Source of the DNA: Bacillus pumilus
GTDB taxonomy: Bacteria; Bacillota; Bacilli; Bacillales; Bacillaceae
Length of the DNA: 64,000 bases
Direction of reading: 5' to 3'
NCBI RefSeq assembly: GCF_900186955.1
Contig: NZ_LT906438.1
Span: 3,348,001 to 3,412,000 of the forward strand
The position numbers were made by a program, and so were the translations under genes. This document shows positions 61,733-64,000 of this stretch, piece after piece (the first letter of the stretch is position 1; the number at the start of each line of letters is the position of its first letter). The notes under the pieces are model-generated. The model had not been told where the DNA came from, did no database searches, and worked only from the letters and a program-made list of their open reading frames with translations.

Positions 61733-62779
61733 ATGAATTTTAAAAGTGATAAATCCATTAAAAAACTTCTCCATTCGTGGTATACAATGCTAAAGCATCG
61801 ACATTTTTCGAAGGCTGAAGAAATCAAAACAACTCTATTAAAACATCAACGTAAAATATCAAAAAAACAGGAACTCTATTTACATTATCAGCTGATGCTT
61901 TTTCGCCAGCAGCTCTGGATGAATCAGACAGAGGACTTAGAAAAAATGAAACATGAATTGATGCAGCACAAAGATGATATGAACGAAGAACTGGCCTATT
62001 ACTTTTACTTCTTTCTCGGACTTTACGAAGCTTTAAACAGCGATCAAAATGATGCGATCTACTATCTCGAAAAGGCGGAAGAACGACTGTCGTTCCTTAA
62101 CGATGAGCTGGAGGAAGCAGAGTTCCATTTCCGTACAAGTGGTGTTTATTACAACAACCGCTATTCGTTGCTATCGATTCGTCATGTTCAAAAAGCCATG
62201 GATATCTTTGCAAAGCATGGGGATGACCACAGCCTCTATCGTTGTAAAATTGTGCTTGGTCTTAATTATAGTGATCAAAAAAAATATGAAGAAGCAGAAG
62301 CTCTTTTTATTGAGATCATCGAATACGTGAAAATCATTGATGATCAAGAACTGCTCGGTATCGTTTATTATGACGCTGGCTTTATTCAGTCGAGGCAAAA
62401 CCGTCACAAGAAAGCGCTGGAATACTTTAAAAAAGCACTTCGTCTCCCAGCATACCGGAAGTCCGCACACTCCTATGTATCGTGCCTCTACGAAACTGTG
62501 CGTTCCTGTTATAAAGAAAATTTAACCGATGAAGGAATGAAGTATATTCAAAAAGGATTGAAAGAAGCCGTTGCTTCTCAATTTGATATATTAAGAATCA
62601 AGTTCCAAATCTTATTTCTTCTCTACAGCCAAACGCCAAAGGCAGATGAGCAGATTGCAAGGCTCGTCACATGCCTTGAACGAAAAGAAGCTTGGATTGA
62701 TCTTGAGGATCTGCTTGCCGATGTCTCAGATTTTTATAAAAAAAGGGCGACTTTGAGCGAGCCGCCTTTTTTATCATGA
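61733..62779 (+). CDS. rapD: Rap-family response regulator aspartate phosphatase
   Basis: A 348-residue helical protein with an N-terminal three-helix domain (~1-65) and TPR repeats (~95-330; e.g. DQKKYEEAEALFIEIIEYV and NRHKKALEYFKKALRLP). Rap proteins bind Spo0F or DNA-binding regulators such as ComA; RapD of B. subtilis acts on ComA. No phr peptide gene follows, as for B. subtilis RapD. The ATG has AAGAGGG five bases upstream; a TTG six codons earlier precedes that site. The last ~13 codons lie inside the terminator hairpin. Confidence 0.85.
   Translation: MNFKSDKSIKKLLHSWYTMLKHRHFSKAEEIKTTLLKHQRKISKKQELYLHYQLMLFRQQLWMNQTEDLEKMKHELMQHKDDMNEELAYYFYFFLGLYEALNSDQNDAIYYLEKAEERLSFLNDELEEAEFHFRTSGVYYNNRYSLLSIRHVQKAMDIFAKHGDDHSLYRCKIVLGLNYSDQKKYEEAEALFIEIIEYVKIIDDQELLGIVYYDAGFIQSRQNRHKKALEYFKKALRLPAYRKSAHSYVSCLYETVRSCYKENLTDEGMKYIQKGLKEAVASQFDILRIKFQILFLLYSQTPKADEQIARLVTCLERKEAWIDLEDLLADVSDFYKKRATLSEPPFLS
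62738..62772. terminator. terminator inside the 3' end of rapD
   Basis: AAAAAAGG(G)CG pairs with CGCCTTTTTT over a 13-base loop, T-run on the plus strand and A-run for the minus strand. The rapD stop codon is five bases beyond it. Confidence 0.75.
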
Positions 62780-62801
62780 GAGGCTGATGTCAGCCTGCTC
62801 A

Positions 62802-63620
62802 TTATCGAATTGTATTCACTAGTCCAAGCATTTGATCACCCATCGTAATCGTTCTTGAATTCATCTGATAGGAGCGCTGTGTTGTCATGAGATCTGTTAA
62901 TTCTTTAGACATGTCCACATTCGACGTTTCAAGTGCACCTTGCTGAAGCTGAATCGCTTGGCGGTTTGCTCCATTTAGTGCCGTTAATGCACCTTGATAA
63001 GTACCGTCAACTGAGAACAAATTATCTCCTTCAGAGACAAGTGCTGAAGAGTTATTGACTTGTACAACACCTAGATTCACTTGCTGATTCGGTTGATTAT
63101 CTCTTGAAATGGCTGTTAGACGTCCATTTTTATCAATTGAAATATCACGGAAATTCGCATTTAAGACGATTTCATTTCCGTTTTCATCAAGAATCGGATG
63201 GCCTTCGCTAGTGACAAGCTGCACTTGATTACGATTATTGCCTGGCTGTAAGTAAAGAGAACCGTCTCTTGTATAACGAATATTGCCGCCGACATTGACC
63301 TGCATATACTGAGACGGCGCTCCAAATGCAACATCAAGATCACGACCTGTTTCTTTAATCGAGCCTTGCAGCGAGTTAATGGACGCATTCACCATCGTAC
63401 CTGTACCAAGCCTTAGCCCATCAGGTGTCAGACGACTGTTTGCCACCTGCGCATTTTTTTCATCCACCTGGTTGAACTGTTGTCTGATCAGCTCTGAGAA
63501 ACGGGTATTTTTCGCACGGTACCCTGTTGTTTCACTGTTCGCGATGTTATTACTGATAATATCAAGCTGCTTTTGTACTTCGTTCATTGATACAGCTGCA
63601 TTGATCATCGTTCTAAGCAT
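62802..63620 (-). CDS. flhP: flagellar basal-body rod/hook-type protein FlhP
   Basis: A 272-residue flagellar rod-hook family protein: N-terminal motif MINAAVSMNEVQKQLDIISNNIANSETTGYR-like (~5-35) with NNIAN, and the C-terminal ELTDLMTTQRSYQMNSRTI (~240-258). FlhP with FlhO forms part of the distal rod/hook junction (FlgG-like) in Bacillus. AAAGGAGG precedes the start. It directly follows flhO with a ~30-base gap. Confidence 0.93.
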   Translation of the reverse strand: MLRTMINAAVSMNEVQKQLDIISNNIANSETTGYRAKNTRFSELIRQQFNQVDEKNAQVANSRLTPDGLRLGTGTMVNASINSLQGSIKETGRDLDVAFGAPSQYMQVNVGGNIRYTRDGSLYLQPGNNRNQVQLVTSEGHPILDENGNEIVLNANFRDISIDKNGRLTAISRDNQPNQQVNLGVVQVNNSSALVSEGDNLFSVDGTYQGALTALNGANRQAIQLQQGALETSNVDMSKELTDLMTTQRSYQMNSRTITMGDQMLGLVNTIR

Positions 63621-63650
63621 GAGAATCCTCCTTTCTTTTTCATGTCTTGA

Positions 63651-64000
63651 TTAGTACACTCTGCCGATTTCATTCACTGCTTTTTCTAAGCTTTTATCAT
63701 ACGCCTGAACCACTTTTTGGTTTGTTTCAAATGCTCGATAGGCGGTTGTCATTTCTGTATATGATTTCGTCACATCCACGTTCGACAGCTCCGATACACC
63801 TTGACTTAACGTATAGGACATTTGACCGTTATTGACTGCGCTTGGCAGGGGCTGGTTATCAGCTGTACGGTATAAATCATTTCCTTCTCTCGCTAAGTTC
63901 CTTGTATCCATCGCAACACGCACATCAATTTGCCCGAGATTTTGTCCATTTTCACTCACAGTTCCATCTGCATTCACTTTGAAATTCTCACTCTGAACCG
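63651..64000 (-). CDS. flhO: flagellar basal-body rod protein FlhO, C-terminal part
   Basis: The C-terminal ~115 codons; the rest lies beyond the right edge. The tail has the rod-hook signature SQGVSELSNVDVTKSYTEM and TTAYRAFETNQKVVQAYDKSLEKAVNEIGRVY. First gene of the flhO-flhP pair, sigma-D dependent in B. subtilis. Confidence 0.92.
   Translation of the reverse strand, partial: VQSENFKVNADGTVSENGQNLGQIDVRVAMDTRNLAREGNDLYRTADNQPLPSAVNNGQMSYTLSQGVSELSNVDVTKSYTEMTTAYRAFETNQKVVQAYDKSLEKAVNEIGRVY

Noticed and set aside
61733..62779. Missing phr peptide gene after the Rap gene as a novelty
   Set aside because: RapD in B. subtilis is also an orphan Rap without a partner phr gene.

Overview
The window looks like a piece of the chromosome of a Bacillus, most likely of the Bacillus pumilus group (pumilus/safensis/altitudinis). 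This is inferred from gene order and protein similarity remembered from B. subtilis, not from a database search. The backbone follows the B. subtilis stretch from the teichoic acid divergon to the flagellar flhO-flhP genes: tagD/tagAB, lytD, manA, gerB, ywtG, tagT (ywtF), ywtE, pgdS, pgsBCAE, rbsRKDACB, ywrF/als/ywrCBA, ugd, ywqBA, ywpJ, ywpG/ywpF, mscL, fabZ, rapD, flhPO. No phage, insertion sequence, CRISPR array, rRNA or tRNA gene was seen.

Region by region. 1-8.4 kb: wall teichoic acid genes, with a divergent promoter region carrying WalR/PhoP-like boxes. Where B. subtilis 168 has tagE/tagF there is instead a TagE-like half-glycosyltransferase and a second partial gene. The exo-glucosaminidase gene lytD (sigma-D type promoter) and manA follow. 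8.5-20.8 kb is an accessory carbohydrate block: a CUT1 sugar importer without its own ATPase, a membrane-anchored sugar-binding sensor with a YesM/YesN-type two-component pair, and a complete 5-keto-4-deoxyuronate route (kduI, kduD, kdgK, kdgA) with its LacI-type regulator kdgR and several matching operator boxes. Together they suggest use of pectin- or uronate-type polysaccharides under carbon catabolite control.

20.9-39.1 kb holds two GerA-type germinant receptor operons, each behind a sigma-G type promoter. Between them lie a fused glycosyltransferase-methyltransferase, a sugar transporter, the LCP ligase tagT, a HAD phosphatase, and the poly-gamma-glutamate synthesis (pgsBCAE) and hydrolysis (pgdS) genes. 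39.1-50.9 kb holds the ribose operon (operator that doubles as a cre site), a flavin reductase, the acetoin genes alsR/alsS/alsD, an Lrp-type regulator and a split chromate transporter. 51.1-64 kb holds UDP-glucose dehydrogenase, a SWIM/Snf2 pair, the blue-light receptor ytvA, HAD and YwpG/YwpF proteins, mscL, fabZ, an orphan Rap phosphatase and flagellar rod/hook genes.

The most unusual non-coding signal is a dispersed ~170-bp intergenic element, always on the + strand. It has two tandem copies near 28.8-29.15 kb, one at 50.9 kb and a shortened one at 60.4 kb, plus a lone copy of its first hairpin at 44.85 kb. Every full copy is bracketed by duplicate copies of the upstream gene's own terminator hairpin, and its two ends can form a long RNA helix. 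A second candidate is a ~220-nt RNA (59.2-59.42 kb, minus strand) with its own promoter, C-rich stretches and a terminator, just upstream of ywpJ. Other points of interest are a hairpin covering the ribosome binding site of ugd, operator-like palindromes in the ytvA and alsS promoter regions, and a KdgR box placed inside the kdgR-kdgK gap.
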